A stretch of 64,000 nucleotides of DNA from Nocardia rhizosphaerihabitans (lineage in GTDB: Bacteria; Actinomycetota; Actinomycetes; Mycobacteriales; Mycobacteriaceae): the NCBI RefSeq assembly GCF_014646295.1, contig NZ_BMNE01000011.1:146609-210608 (forward strand), in the 5' to 3' direction. Of the stretch, positions 16,073 to 27,093 are shown piece after piece (the first letter of the stretch is position 1; the number at the start of each line of letters is the position of its first letter). Position numbers and translations under genes: made by a program. The notes beneath the pieces were generated by a model. The model made no database searches, was not told the DNA's origin, and was given only the letters and a program-made list of their open reading frames with translations.

Positions 16073-16678
16073 TTGGAACCGCAACGACGACCCGGCGGAC
16101 GCAGCGCCCGGGTGCGGGAGGCCGTGCTCGACGCGACGGCGGCCGAACTCGCCGAGCACGGCTACCAGGGCCTGAGCATGGAATCCGTCGCCCAGCGGGC
16201 CGGGGTCCACAAGACCACCGTCTACCGGCGCTGGCGTGGTCCGGAGGGTCTCGTCGCCGACGCGCTCGCCCGCGCGGCCGACCAGTCATGGCCGATCCCG
16301 GACACCGGCAGCCTCGTCGACGACCTGCGCGGACTCACCGAACTGCTGCGCACCGGCTTCACCGACCCTGAAGCCAGTCCGGTCGCAGCGGCTTTCGTCA
16401 CCGCGGGCATGCAGCACCCGGATGCGGCCGCGGCACTGCGCAGCTTCTATGCGGCACGGCATGCCGAGGCGGCGGTGATCATCGAACGAGCCATCGCGCG
16501 AGGGGAACTCACCCCCGGTGTCGACGGAACGGAGATCGTCCGGCTCGCGGTGGCTCCCCTGTTCCACCGGCTGTTCATCACCCACGAGCCGGTCACCGCC
16601 GAACACGCCCGCCGAGCCGCCGACGCCGCGGTCACCCTCGCCGAATCATCGTGGGCCGCAGGATCTTCGGCTCCGTAG
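16073..16678 (+). CDS. TetR regulator of the ABC-F/Vgb operon
   Basis: A 201-residue TetR repressor with the helix-turn-helix in residues 15-60 (LAEHGYQGLSMESVAQRAGV, then KTTVYRRW). The start is a TTG at 16073, preceded by GGGAG. The C-terminal half fits the TetR_C_11-like type. It is transcribed divergently from the ABC-F/Vgb operon over a very short intergenic palindrome, so drug-induced derepression is the likely mode. It ends at a hairpin shared with the convergent gcvP gene. Confidence 0.9.
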   Translation: MEPQRRPGGRSARVREAVLDATAAELAEHGYQGLSMESVAQRAGVHKTTVYRRWRGPEGLVADALARAADQSWPIPDTGSLVDDLRGLTELLRTGFTDPEASPVAAAFVTAGMQHPDAAAALRSFYAARHAEAAVIIERAIARGELTPGVDGTEIVRLAVAPLFHRLFITHEPVTAEHARRAADAAVTLAESSWAAGSSAP

Positions 16679-16685
16679 ACGACAA

Positions 16686-16716
16686 CGAGCCCCGCCGATG
16701 TGTACGGCGGGGCTCG
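16686..16716. terminator. Bidirectional terminator between TetR and gcvP
   Basis: CGAGCCCCGCCG (16686-16697) and CGGCGGGGCTCG (16705-16716) form a perfect 12-bp stem with a 7-nt loop between two convergent stop codons (16678 and 16731). Confidence 0.8.
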
Positions 16717-16730
16717 CTATCGGAGGACTG

Positions 16731-19538
<2,808 letters not shown>

Positions 19539-19586
19539 GGCAGCTCCAAGGTCGGGCGGGTCGACCGTGTGGTCGACGGGTACCAG

Positions 19587-19795
19587 CCCTCCCCCTCTGT
19601 CGTGGCGCCTGAGAGATTCGGCGACTCGGCCGCATACGGCCGTGTCCCTTTCCCCGTGGGCGGGCAGCCGGATGCCACCGCTTTCCAGAGGCGTCGAATC
19701 ACCGTGCGGTCCCTGTTGCCTGAGAGATTGACGGGGAGGTGCTGCTCCTTCGGCGCCCGGACTCTCACGAATCCAGGACTCTCCCGCACGGCGGC
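19587..19795 (-). promoter_or_regulatory. Tandem glycine riboswitch
   Basis: On the minus strand the leader of gcvP shows two aptamer signatures. CTCTCAGGC occurs twice (plus-strand GCCTGAGAG at 19718-19726 and 19607-19615). The first aptamer also has GCGCCGAAGGAGCA, and each is bounded by purine-rich GGGAGAG / CAGAGGGGGAG pairing partners. The order aptamer 1, short linker, aptamer 2, then gcvP matches the cooperative glycine riboswitch known upstream of gcv genes. Boundaries are approximate. Confidence 0.92.
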
Positions 19796-20006
19796 GACGC
19801 TAACCCAGTCTAATGGCACGGCGAACCACCACCGTCACGCACACGATGTAGCGCTCGTCACGCAAGCCGCGAGCACGCAAGCACATGGGTAACTCACCGG
19901 GAACGAGCGAACCCGGCCCGCACATCACCTCCGGCCGCGCAGGCTAATTGCCCAGCACCTGAGTCTGGCCCGAATACGCGGGGTGGCGGGCAAGCGCTCG
20001 TCACTA

Positions 20007-20564
20007 CTAGCCGGTCTTACGGTTCTCCCGCACCTTGCGCCGGAAGGACAGTTCGTCCTCGGGCCGGTCGGTGATCTCGGTGGCTCGTTCGGCCGGGAAG
20101 TCGGCGATCGCCCCGGTCAGTTCCCGCATGGCGCCGCTGACCGCGATTCCGAAGACGCCCTGCCCGCCCTGCAGTAAATCGACTACCTCCTCGGGCGAGG
20201 TGCACTCGTACACCGTGGTTCCGTCGGAGAACAGCGTGATCCCGGCAAGATCCGGCACCCCGCGGCTGCGCAGATGATCGACCGCGATCCGGATGTTCTG
20301 TAAAGAGACGCCCGCGTCCAACAGCCGCTTCACGATTTTGAGGACCAGGATGTCCTTGAACGAGTACAGCCGCTGACTCCCCGAACCCGCTGCCCCTCGA
20401 ATCGACGGCACAACCAGCCCGGTGCGGGCCCAGTAATCGAGTTGACGGTAGGTGATGCCGGCGACCTGACACGCGCTCGGCACCCGGTAGCCGACCAGAT
20501 CGTCCGGAACCGAGTCGTCCGGGAACAAGCCAGGCTGCACCACATCCTGCGATTGCTCTTCCAC
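20007..20564 (-). CDS. MerR family regulator (Rv1830-like)
   Basis: A 185-residue MerR-like protein. The winged helix is at about 25-95: YRVPSACQVAGITYRQLDYW, then the wing RLYSFKDILVLKIVKRLLDAG. The C-terminal half (TTVYECTSPEEVVDLLQGGQGVF) is not a metal-binding MerR tail; there is no cysteine set. The GTG at 20564 has AGGAG nine bases upstream. In M. tuberculosis the homologue sits between the bifunctional nuclease and gcvP exactly as here. Its targets are not known to me; a role in growth or cell-cycle control has been proposed for this pair of MerR proteins. Confidence 0.9.
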   Translation of the reverse strand: MEEQSQDVVQPGLFPDDSVPDDLVGYRVPSACQVAGITYRQLDYWARTGLVVPSIRGAAGSGSQRLYSFKDILVLKIVKRLLDAGVSLQNIRIAVDHLRSRGVPDLAGITLFSDGTTVYECTSPEEVVDLLQGGQGVFGIAVSGAMRELTGAIADFPAERATEITDRPEDELSFRRKVRENRKTG

Positions 20565-20733
20565 TGACCACTCCTTGCTCTGCCGACGTTCTCGAGTACC
20601 GGAGTCACGACGGATGTTGCCCGACTTTCGAGGTTACTCCTGCCATTGTCGGACCTGCACCGTTGTCGCACCAAGCACCGCGCGCGGCGATTCCCTCGAC
20701 CTCTACTTCAGGTCTAGAAGATCGGGAAGTGAA

Positions 20734-21207
20734 TCAGCTGTCCGTGGCTTTGAAGTCGTCGGGCGAGACCGACTCGAGGAACTCCTTGAACTTCTCGACC
20801 TCGTCCTCGCGCTCGTCCGGCATCACCAGCCCGGCCTCGGCGAGTACCGGTTCCTCGGCGAAGATCGGGCAACCGACCCGCAGCGCGATGGCCACCGAAT
20901 CCGACGGCCTGGCCGAGACCCGCAGATCGCCGTCGAAGACGAGATCGGCGTAGAAGGTGCCCTCCTGCAGATCGACGATCCGCACTTCCTTGAGGGTGTG
21001 CCCGAGTTCGGTGATCAGAATCTTGATCAAATCGTGAGTGAGCGGGCGGATCGGGGTGACCCCCTCCTGCTCGAGCACGATCGCGGTCGCCTCGGCCTGC
21101 CCGATCCAGATCGGCAGGTACCGCTCGCCCGCCGCTTCCCGCAGCAGCAGCACGGGCTGGTTCTGTGGCTGCTCGACACGGATGCCGATTACGCGCATCT
21201 CGCTCAT
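20734..21207 (-). CDS. Bifunctional nuclease family protein (DUF151)
   Basis: A 157-residue protein with the BFN domain: RVEQPQNQPVLLLREAAGER at residues 9-28 region, LPIWIGQAEATAI, then SARPSDSVAIALRVGCPIFA near 110. Such proteins are described as having RNase and DNase activity in plants; the bacterial role is unclear. It starts at ATG 21207. It stands between the two merR-type genes as in mycobacteria (Rv1829), all on the minus strand. About 170 bases without a gene separate it from the next merR gene. Confidence 0.9.
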   Translation of the reverse strand: MSEMRVIGIRVEQPQNQPVLLLREAAGERYLPIWIGQAEATAIVLEQEGVTPIRPLTHDLIKILITELGHTLKEVRIVDLQEGTFYADLVFDGDLRVSARPSDSVAIALRVGCPIFAEEPVLAEAGLVMPDEREDEVEKFKEFLESVSPDDFKATDS

Positions 21208-21364
21208 GCGTTGTCCTGCCTCCCATACTCGCCGCCGGCCGGCACGACAGCTGCCCAGCTCGCCGTACCCACGAGTCTAGGCGAATTCCGGTCGGTGCAA
21301 CGAGGACGTCCGAGCCGAAATCGGCGTGTTGCCGGGGTGATACCCGATCCGGCGCTCGGGTGTG

Positions 21365-22186
21365 TCAGTTGCCGAGCGCGGCGCGTACGGCAGCTTTCAC
21401 CAGTGCCGCGTGCAGGTTCAGCGACAGTGCCGCCAGTTCGCGGACGGTCTCCTCGGCGCGGGCGCGCGCGTCGGCGTCGCGGCTCTTGGCGATGGGCGCG
21501 GCGATCTGGGCGACGAGGGCGGCCTCGCGATCGGCGGCCAGTTTGAACGCGCGCAGATGCCGGGCCTCCAGCCCGAATTCGGCCATCGATTTGGCCGCGT
21601 GCGCCAGCGTCACCGCGTCGGATTCGAAGAAGCCACCCGCGCCGGGGACGATCAGGCCTGCGCGCAGCAGGTCGTCGAGGAATTTGTCGTCGATGCCTGC
21701 CTTGTCGAGCAGATCTGCGCGGGTGAGGCGCACGCCGCCCTCGACGCGCAGTTCATCCGGCGTGATCTCGCCGGGGACGACGCCCAGTCTGCGCGGCGGT
21801 GCCGGGCTGGCGTCGTCGGTGTCCGCGCGCGCGGCGCCGGACAGCGACTGCCCGGCCTCCGCGGCGCTGTGGTGGGAGTGCGCCCTGGCGCGCGCTTCAC
21901 GCACGCCCAGGGTCGCCGCACCACTGTCGATCGCTTCGAGTTGCTCCTTGATCACCTTGAGCGGCAGGTACTGATCGCGTTGCGCGGTCAGCACGAAACG
22001 CAGCCGTTCGTAGTCGGCCACCGAGAACCGCCGGTAACCCGACGGCGTCCGCTCCGGCCGGATCAGGCCCTCGGATTCGAGGAACCGGATCTTGGAGATG
22101 GTGATATCAGGAAAATCTGGTCGCAGCAGGTCTAACACGGAGCCGATCGACATCCCTCCGCGCGCCCACTGCGCCGCCCCTGTCAC
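21365..22186 (-). CDS. ftsR: MerR-type regulator FtsR (Rv1828-like)
   Basis: A 273-residue regulator. The N-terminal winged helix carries MSIGSVLDLLRPDFPDITIS and KIRFLESEGLIRPERTPSGY, which match Rv1828 and corynebacterial FtsR, a regulator of ftsZ. Residues 85-140 are an Ala/His-rich linker, and a C-terminal domain (GVRLTRADLLDKAGIDDKFL) completes the protein. The GTG 22186 frame gives a short N-terminal extension before MSIG, as in relatives. It lies 37 bases after garA and in the same direction. The symbol rests on motif and gene order, not on an alignment. Confidence 0.88.
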   Translation of the reverse strand: MTGAAQWARGGMSIGSVLDLLRPDFPDITISKIRFLESEGLIRPERTPSGYRRFSVADYERLRFVLTAQRDQYLPLKVIKEQLEAIDSGAATLGVREARARAHSHHSAAEAGQSLSGAARADTDDASPAPPRRLGVVPGEITPDELRVEGGVRLTRADLLDKAGIDDKFLDDLLRAGLIVPGAGGFFESDAVTLAHAAKSMAEFGLEARHLRAFKLAADREAALVAQIAAPIAKSRDADARARAEETVRELAALSLNLHAALVKAAVRAALGN

Positions 22187-22223
22187 AGCACTGCGCCCTT
22201 GCCGAGCACCAGCACCGTAGGGG

Positions 22224-22709
22224 TCATCGCGACCCCGCGCCCGACGCCGACTCGTTCGTCTGCGCGCGCGGACCGGTCAGGAAGACCAGCCGGAACTTGC
22301 CGATCTGGACCTCGTCGCCGTTCTGCAGCTCCGAGGAGTCCACCGGCTCCCGGTTGACGTAGGTGCCGTTGAGGCTGCCCACATCGACGACCTGGAACGA
22401 GTCGTCGTCCTGACGGAACTCCGCGTGCCGACGGCTGACAGTGACGTCATCGAGGAAGATGTCACTGTCGGGATGGCGACCGGCCGAGGTGGTCGGCTGA
22501 TCCAGCAGAAAACGCGAGCCCGCGTTCGGACCCCGCTTGACCACCAGGAGGGCCGCGCCGACCGGCAGGCCCTCGACGCCCTGCACCGGCTGTTCGCCGG
22601 TCGGCTCTCCGGAGCGCGACGCGTCGACCTCGTTGAGGAAGTCCGCGCGGAAGACCGACGTCGTCTCGGCCGCGGTCTCCCCGTAACCCGGGTCCCTGTT
22701 CTCGCTCAC
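22224..22709 (-). CDS. garA: FHA-domain regulator GarA/OdhI
   Basis: A 161-residue inhibitor of 2-oxoglutarate dehydrogenase and regulator of glutamate metabolism. The N-terminal ETTSVF motif (residues 15-20, Thr16 and Thr17) is the site phosphorylated by PknG/PknB in mycobacteria. The FHA domain fills residues 60-140 with SAGRHPDSDIFLDDVTVSRR, HAEF and GSLNGTYVN. A phosphorylated N-terminus binds its own FHA domain and releases the target enzymes. The GTG at 22709 has a strong GAGGAGGAG upstream. It lies between gcvH and ftsR as in M. tuberculosis (Rv1827). Confidence 0.96.
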   Translation of the reverse strand: MSENRDPGYGETAAETTSVFRADFLNEVDASRSGEPTGEQPVQGVEGLPVGAALLVVKRGPNAGSRFLLDQPTTSAGRHPDSDIFLDDVTVSRRHAEFRQDDDSFQVVDVGSLNGTYVNREPVDSSELQNGDEVQIGKFRLVFLTGPRAQTNESASGAGSR

Positions 22710-22887
22710 CGTTTCTCTCCTCCTCGAACCTGATTATCCATGCAAGCAGGTGCTGTATTCGGCGACACGACCGGCGCGATCACATCGCCAGGAAAAAGAT
22801 CCCGGCGTCGATTCCCCGACGTATCCGCTTGGCTTTGACCGTACCCTGCCGGGGCGCACCCGTGCAGGGAGAACTGTGAAGGCTGCT

Positions 22888-23286
22888 TCAGCCCCCGATA
22901 ACTCCTTGATAACCCGCCGCATCCAGCAGTTCACCGAGGGCGGAATCCAGCGCCGCCTCCTCGTCGAAGGCGAGCTCGAACAGCCAGCCCGCGTCGTACG
23001 GATCGGTGTTCAGCGTCTCCGGTGCCTGCACCAGATCTTCGTTCACCGCAACGACTTTCCCGCTCAGCGGAGCGTAGATGTCGGACACGCTCTTGGTCGA
23101 CTCGACCTCGGCGATGCTCTCGCCGGTGGTCACATCCTTGTCGACATCGGGCAGCTGGACGAACACGACGTCACCCAGCTGTGACTGGGCGTAGTCGGTG
23201 ATGCCGACACGAACCGCCGTGGGGCCGGTCCGCCGCACCCATTCGTGCTCTTCGGTGTAGCGCAGATCCTCAGGGGTCCGGGTCAC
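22888..23286 (-). CDS. gcvH: Glycine cleavage system H protein
   Basis: A 132-residue lipoyl carrier that shuttles the aminomethyl group between P and T proteins. The lipoyl-lysine is Lys65 in EVESTKSVSDIYAP; YTEEHEWVR at 10-18 and NEDLVQAPETLNTDPY are also characteristic. I chose GTG 23286, which has AAGGACG upstream and gives VTRTPEDLRY; the longer frame starting at 23319 has no support. It starts 42 bases after the end of the CDP-alcohol transferase gene, so it could be co-transcribed. A 178-base gap with the garA promoter follows. Confidence 0.96.
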   Translation of the reverse strand: MTRTPEDLRYTEEHEWVRRTGPTAVRVGITDYAQSQLGDVVFVQLPDVDKDVTTGESIAEVESTKSVSDIYAPLSGKVVAVNEDLVQAPETLNTDPYDAGWLFELAFDEEAALDSALGELLDAAGYQGVIGG

Positions 23287-23328
23287 AGGACGTCCTTTCG
23301 TCGTCAACGTTGCACGCAACAGTATCGA

Positions 23329-23964
23329 CTAGCTCCCACGGTGCGGCACAGGCGGTATCGAACGCGCGACCGCGACCGCCAGCCCCACGTAGAGCGCCCC
23401 GGTCCACACGTACAGGGCGGTGCCCCAGATCAGCAGTGCCCAGCCGAAGGCCCAGCCGAAACCTGCCCCTGCCCAATCCATCTCCCCCGTGAGCAGCCAC
23501 GGCAGGGCCGACATCAGCGCGAAGGTGGCCGCTTTGCCGAGGTAGATCACCTCGGGGGCGGGCAGTTCACGGCGCTTGTATACCGACAAGGTCACGGTGA
23601 GTATCAGATCGCGACCGATCAGGATCACCGCGATCCACCACGGAATCAGCCCGCGTGCGACGAACGCCACGAGCGTCGTCACGAGGTATAACCGGTCGAC
23701 GAGCGGATCGAGCAGGGCGCCCAGCCGGGAGGACTGGTCGAGCAGCCGAGCGAGTTTGCCGTCGAGGAAATCGGTGAAGCCCTGTGCGATCAACAGCGCG
23801 AACGCCCAGCCGTCGGCATGGCGGACCAGCAACAACCACAAAAACACCGGGATGCCGATCAGCCGGATCAGGCTCAGCACATTGGGCACGGTCAGGATGC
23901 GATCGCTGAACACGCCACCGGTTGCGGTGTCGTTGGTGCCCGGCGTTCCCGATTCGGTTGCCAC
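23329..23964 (-). CDS. CDP-alcohol phosphatidyltransferase (PgsA2-like)
   Basis: An integral membrane phospholipid synthase of about 211 residues with five or six helices. The family motif D-x2-DG-x2-AR-x8-G-x3-D-x3-D is complete at 65-90 (DFLDGKLARLL, RLGALLDPLVDR). It should transfer an alcohol such as glycerol-3-phosphate or another acceptor onto a CDP-lipid. The N-terminal VPNVLSLIRLIGIPVFLWLL is typical. GTG 23964 is preferred over the upstream ATG 24000 by comparison with Rv1822, which sits in the same neighbourhood; the start is not certain. The product (PGP, cardiolipin or other) cannot be told from the motif. Confidence 0.9.
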   Translation of the reverse strand: MATESGTPGTNDTATGGVFSDRILTVPNVLSLIRLIGIPVFLWLLLVRHADGWAFALLIAQGFTDFLDGKLARLLDQSSRLGALLDPLVDRLYLVTTLVAFVARGLIPWWIAVILIGRDLILTVTLSVYKRRELPAPEVIYLGKAATFALMSALPWLLTGEMDWAGAGFGWAFGWALLIWGTALYVWTGALYVGLAVAVARSIPPVPHRGS

Positions 23965-24085
23965 GCCCCTGCATACCGCACCGACCCCCGCTTGCGCCAT
24001 CCGGCCACGCCGAAACTTCCGGCCGCGTTCTGTTGCCCGGCGATCGCGGTGCCTGTCCGGCGGCGAACCGCTAACCTGGGCACTT

Positions 24086-25474
24086 GTGTCCGACAGTGGT
24101 TTAGATCTGCGTACCTACGTCTCCGCCGAGGACGCGCGCGAACGCGGCCGCGCCGCCAGGGATCGGGTCCCGGTGTCCGCCCGCGACCGGGCCGCGGAGA
24201 GCCCGGACCGGCCGAGCGTGCTCGAGTTCGTCGAGGCGAGCAACCGGGGGCGGATCGAACGCCTGATCCCGCTGCGGATCGGCCGGATGACCGCCTCGCC
24301 GTTCACCTTCTTCCGCGGGGCCGCCGGGCTGATGGCCGCCGACCTCGCCGCGGGACCGGACAGTGGCCTGCCCGCCCAGATCTGCGGTGACGCCCATGCC
24401 GCGAACTTCGGCCTCTACGGCACCCAGCGCGGCGAGATCGTCATGGATATCAACGATTTCGACGAGACCGTCCTCGGCCCGTGGGAATGGGACCTGGAAC
24501 GGCTCGCCGCCAGCCTCGTGCTGGCCGGGCGCGAGGGCGGCGCCGACGAGGACGACTGCGTGCGCGCCGCCCGCGATGCCGCCCGCTCCTACCGCCGCAC
24601 CGTCGCCGAACTCGCCGACATGCCGTTCCTGCAGTCCTGGACCGCGATGCACGACGAGTCGATCCTGACCGAGGCCAAGGCCGAGGATCTGCTCGACGAC
24701 TTCAAGAAGGCCGCCAAGAAGGCGCGCAAGAACACCAGCGCCAAGGTCGTCGCGAAGTGGACCGAGCGTCTCGACGATCACGAGACCGATATCAGCAAGC
24801 ACCGGTTCGTCAGCGATCCGCCGATCCTCACCCCGGTCGAGGAGCAGGTCACCGAGGCTGTGATCGACGGGCTGGAGCGCTACGCGGGCACCATTCGGGA
24901 GTCCCGGCGCAACCTGCTGGCCCGTTTCGCGGTCTCCGATGTGGCGTTCCGGATCGTCGGCACCGGCAGCGTCGGCCTGCACAGTTATGTGGCGCTGTTG
25001 CACGGCAACGACGGCGAGGCGCTGGTGCTGCAGGTCAAGCAGGCGAATCCGTCCGCGCTCGCACCGTTCCTGCCGCCCGCCGCACCACGGCACGAGGGTG
25101 AGCGCATCGTGGTCGGCGCGCGCAGTGTGCAGTCCGAGACCGACATCCTGCTCGGCTGGACGACGATCGAGCTCGACGGCTCGATCCCGTTCATCGTGCG
25201 CCAGTTCCGCAATCTCAAGGGCAGCATCGACCCGGCCGAGCTCTCGGCCGACGATCTCGACGACTACGGCAGGCTCGCCGGGGCGTTGCTGGCCAGGGCG
25301 CACTCCCGGTCGCTCGACCCGCGCACGCTGGCCGGCTATCTCGAAGCCGACGACGACAAGTTCGACGAGGCGATCGCCCGCTACGCGGTGCGCTACGCCG
25401 ACCGGACCGAGGCCGATCACGCCGAGCTGGTCGCCGCCGTCGAGGCGGGCAAGATCGAGGCCGAGCCGAGCTGA
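24086..25474 (+). CDS. DUF2252 family protein
   Basis: A 462-residue protein of the DUF2252 family; its function is not established. GDAHAANFG near residue 100 and DINDFDETVLGPWEWDLERL soon after resemble the catalytic loop (HGD-x4-N) and metal-binding DFD of aminoglycoside-phosphotransferase-like kinases, so a small-molecule or protein kinase fold is plausible. Residues 50-75 (RIGRMTASPFTFFRGAAGLM) are a further family hallmark. The GTG 24086 start is the only reasonable one. It is divergent from the pgsA2-like gene and followed at 100 bases by the NERD gene. No membrane segment. Confidence 0.85.
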   Translation: MSDSGLDLRTYVSAEDARERGRAARDRVPVSARDRAAESPDRPSVLEFVEASNRGRIERLIPLRIGRMTASPFTFFRGAAGLMAADLAAGPDSGLPAQICGDAHAANFGLYGTQRGEIVMDINDFDETVLGPWEWDLERLAASLVLAGREGGADEDDCVRAARDAARSYRRTVAELADMPFLQSWTAMHDESILTEAKAEDLLDDFKKAAKKARKNTSAKVVAKWTERLDDHETDISKHRFVSDPPILTPVEEQVTEAVIDGLERYAGTIRESRRNLLARFAVSDVAFRIVGTGSVGLHSYVALLHGNDGEALVLQVKQANPSALAPFLPPAAPRHEGERIVVGARSVQSETDILLGWTTIELDGSIPFIVRQFRNLKGSIDPAELSADDLDDYGRLAGALLARAHSRSLDPRTLAGYLEADDDKFDEAIARYAVRYADRTEADHAELVAAVEAGKIEAEPS

Positions 25475-25574
25475 ACACCGGCCGTATCCTCCCCGGCAAC
25501 CGCCGGTCATCGAGCTACGATGTACGCCAACGGTTCTCGGCCCGCGGCGCCAACGACCCAGAAGGGCGGACTCC

Positions 25575-26465
25575 ATGCTCGTGCGCGTGCAGAATGCGGC
25601 AGGCACCGATGCCGAGCTGGCACTGATCGATTGGCTGCGCACCTGGAAGGATCCGTCCAGGCCACACGGCGTCGCCACGATCAACTGCAGCCTGTTCCAG
25701 GACGACCGGCTGCACCAGTTCGACGCGGTGGTGTGGACGCCGACCAGTTGCGTGGTGATCGAGGCGGAGACCTTCACCGCGTCCCAGGACGGCGTGCTGG
25801 AGATCCCGCTCAACGGCCCGTGGATGGTCTCCGGTGAACTCGCGCAGTTCGCGGGCGCCGAAAAGTCGACGCCGCTGGAACGCTCCCGTGAGCACACCTT
25901 CGCGCTGCAGAACTATCTCGCGGCGCGCGGGCTCGGCCAGCGCGCGGTGCACGGGCTCGGCGTCATCGTGCCGATGCGGGGCGCGCAGATCGACGTGCAC
26001 CAGGGGTGGAGCGATCCCAGCTTCGACGTGATCGTCACCGACGATCCGCACCGGCTCGAGCAGTACTTCGAGATGCTGGCCGCGAAGGAACACAACCTCT
26101 GGACGGCGAACGACATCGCCATCGCGTTCCGCGGCCTTGGCATCCTGCCCTATCTGCCCGCACCCCAGGATCTGCTCAACGAGGGCTTCCTCGGCCCGAT
26201 CGATGTGACCCTGTGGCACGGCGGCCCCACCCAGGCCCAGGCCGAGCAATACGCCGAGGAACAGGCGCAGCGCGAGCGCGAGCTGCAGAACCGCGGTCTG
26301 GTCGCGCCCTGGTACAGCCCGTGGAAGCTGTACCCGCGGGTCGACGGTGATCTCGACTTCGGCCGCGCGTTCCTGCGGATCACGCTCGCGATCGGCATGA
26401 TCATCGCGATCGTCTGGGTGCTGTGGTTCGTGGTGACCGCGGTGCTCACCTACGGTCCCGCCTGA
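25575..26465 (+). CDS. NERD-domain protein with C-terminal membrane helix
   Basis: A 296-residue protein. The N-terminal half resembles a nuclease-related (NERD) domain: AELALIDWLRTWKD, then FDAVVWTPTSCVVIEAETF with the conserved acidic residue and beta-strand of the restriction-endonuclease-like fold. The middle part (LEQYFEMLAAKEHNLW) is helical; Gln/Glu-rich residues at about 215-235 may be a coiled coil; a single membrane helix lies near 270-292. AAGGGCGGA precedes ATG 25575. NERD domains are predicted DNA-processing enzymes, and catalytic activity here is unproven. The PAP2 gene follows 22 bases later. Confidence 0.75.
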   Translation: MLVRVQNAAGTDAELALIDWLRTWKDPSRPHGVATINCSLFQDDRLHQFDAVVWTPTSCVVIEAETFTASQDGVLEIPLNGPWMVSGELAQFAGAEKSTPLERSREHTFALQNYLAARGLGQRAVHGLGVIVPMRGAQIDVHQGWSDPSFDVIVTDDPHRLEQYFEMLAAKEHNLWTANDIAIAFRGLGILPYLPAPQDLLNEGFLGPIDVTLWHGGPTQAQAEQYAEEQAQRERELQNRGLVAPWYSPWKLYPRVDGDLDFGRAFLRITLAIGMIIAIVWVLWFVVTAVLTYGPA

Positions 26466-26487
26466 GCCACCGCTCGTCGTCGCGTCC

Positions 26488-27093
26488 GTGATCGAGGAAG
26501 TTTCCGCGCGTACCGCCGTCCGCGCGACGGCGATCGGCGCGGGCGCCGCTGTCACGGCCGCGATCCCGCTGACGTTCCCCGCGGACGGCGGGCCGACCGG
26601 CCTCGACTCCGCGGTGGCCGACCCGATCGCCGACGCGCTCTCCCCCGGCCTCGCCGAGGTACTCGTCGCGCCGAGCAGCGGGCCCGTCGTGCTGATCCTG
26701 TTGCTCACGGCATTCGGCTGGTTCGCCCTGCGGCGCCGATGGTGGCGGGCGGTCACCATGCTGGTGGTTCCCGAGATCACGCTGGCGATCAACACCTGGC
26801 TGCTGAAACCGTTGTGGGACAGGCAACTCCACGACTATCTCGCCTATCCGAGCGGGCACACCGTCCATCTCGTCGCTGTCGCAACGACTTTCGCGTGCCT
26901 GCTGCCGAACCCGAAGGCGCGGGTCACGGTCGCGGCGATCACCGTGCTCGCGCTGGTCTCGATCACCGCCGGCATGGTCGAGCTCGGCTACCACCACCCC
27001 ACCGATGTGCTCGGTGGGGCGGCGGCCGCCGCGGCCATGGCGATCGGATTGTGCTGGCTGGCTGACCTGCTGCGAGTCAGGACGCGGGGCTAG
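26488..27093 (+). CDS. PAP2-family membrane phosphatase
   Basis: A 201-residue membrane protein with about five helices. Motif 2, PSGHT, is at 121-125 with the catalytic His. Motif 3 reads GYHHPTDVLGG with His169 and Asp173. Motif 1 is a variant, KPLWDRQL at 107-114. The arginine usually found before motif 3 (SR-x5-H-x3-D) is missing, here AGMVELGYH, so activity or substrate may differ. It would dephosphorylate a lipid phosphate or pyrophosphate at the outer face of the membrane. The GTG 26488 start lies 22 bases after the NERD gene. Its stop codon overlaps that of the convergent acyl-CoA oxidase-like gene. Confidence 0.85.
   Translation: MIEEVSARTAVRATAIGAGAAVTAAIPLTFPADGGPTGLDSAVADPIADALSPGLAEVLVAPSSGPVVLILLLTAFGWFALRRRWWRAVTMLVVPEITLAINTWLLKPLWDRQLHDYLAYPSGHTVHLVAVATTFACLLPNPKARVTVAAITVLALVSITAGMVELGYHHPTDVLGGAAAAAAMAIGLCWLADLLRVRTRG

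Noticed and set aside
24101..25897. 598-codon minus-strand frame opposite DUF2252 and NERD genes
   Set aside because: Shadow of two well-supported plus-strand genes that have good starts and family motifs.
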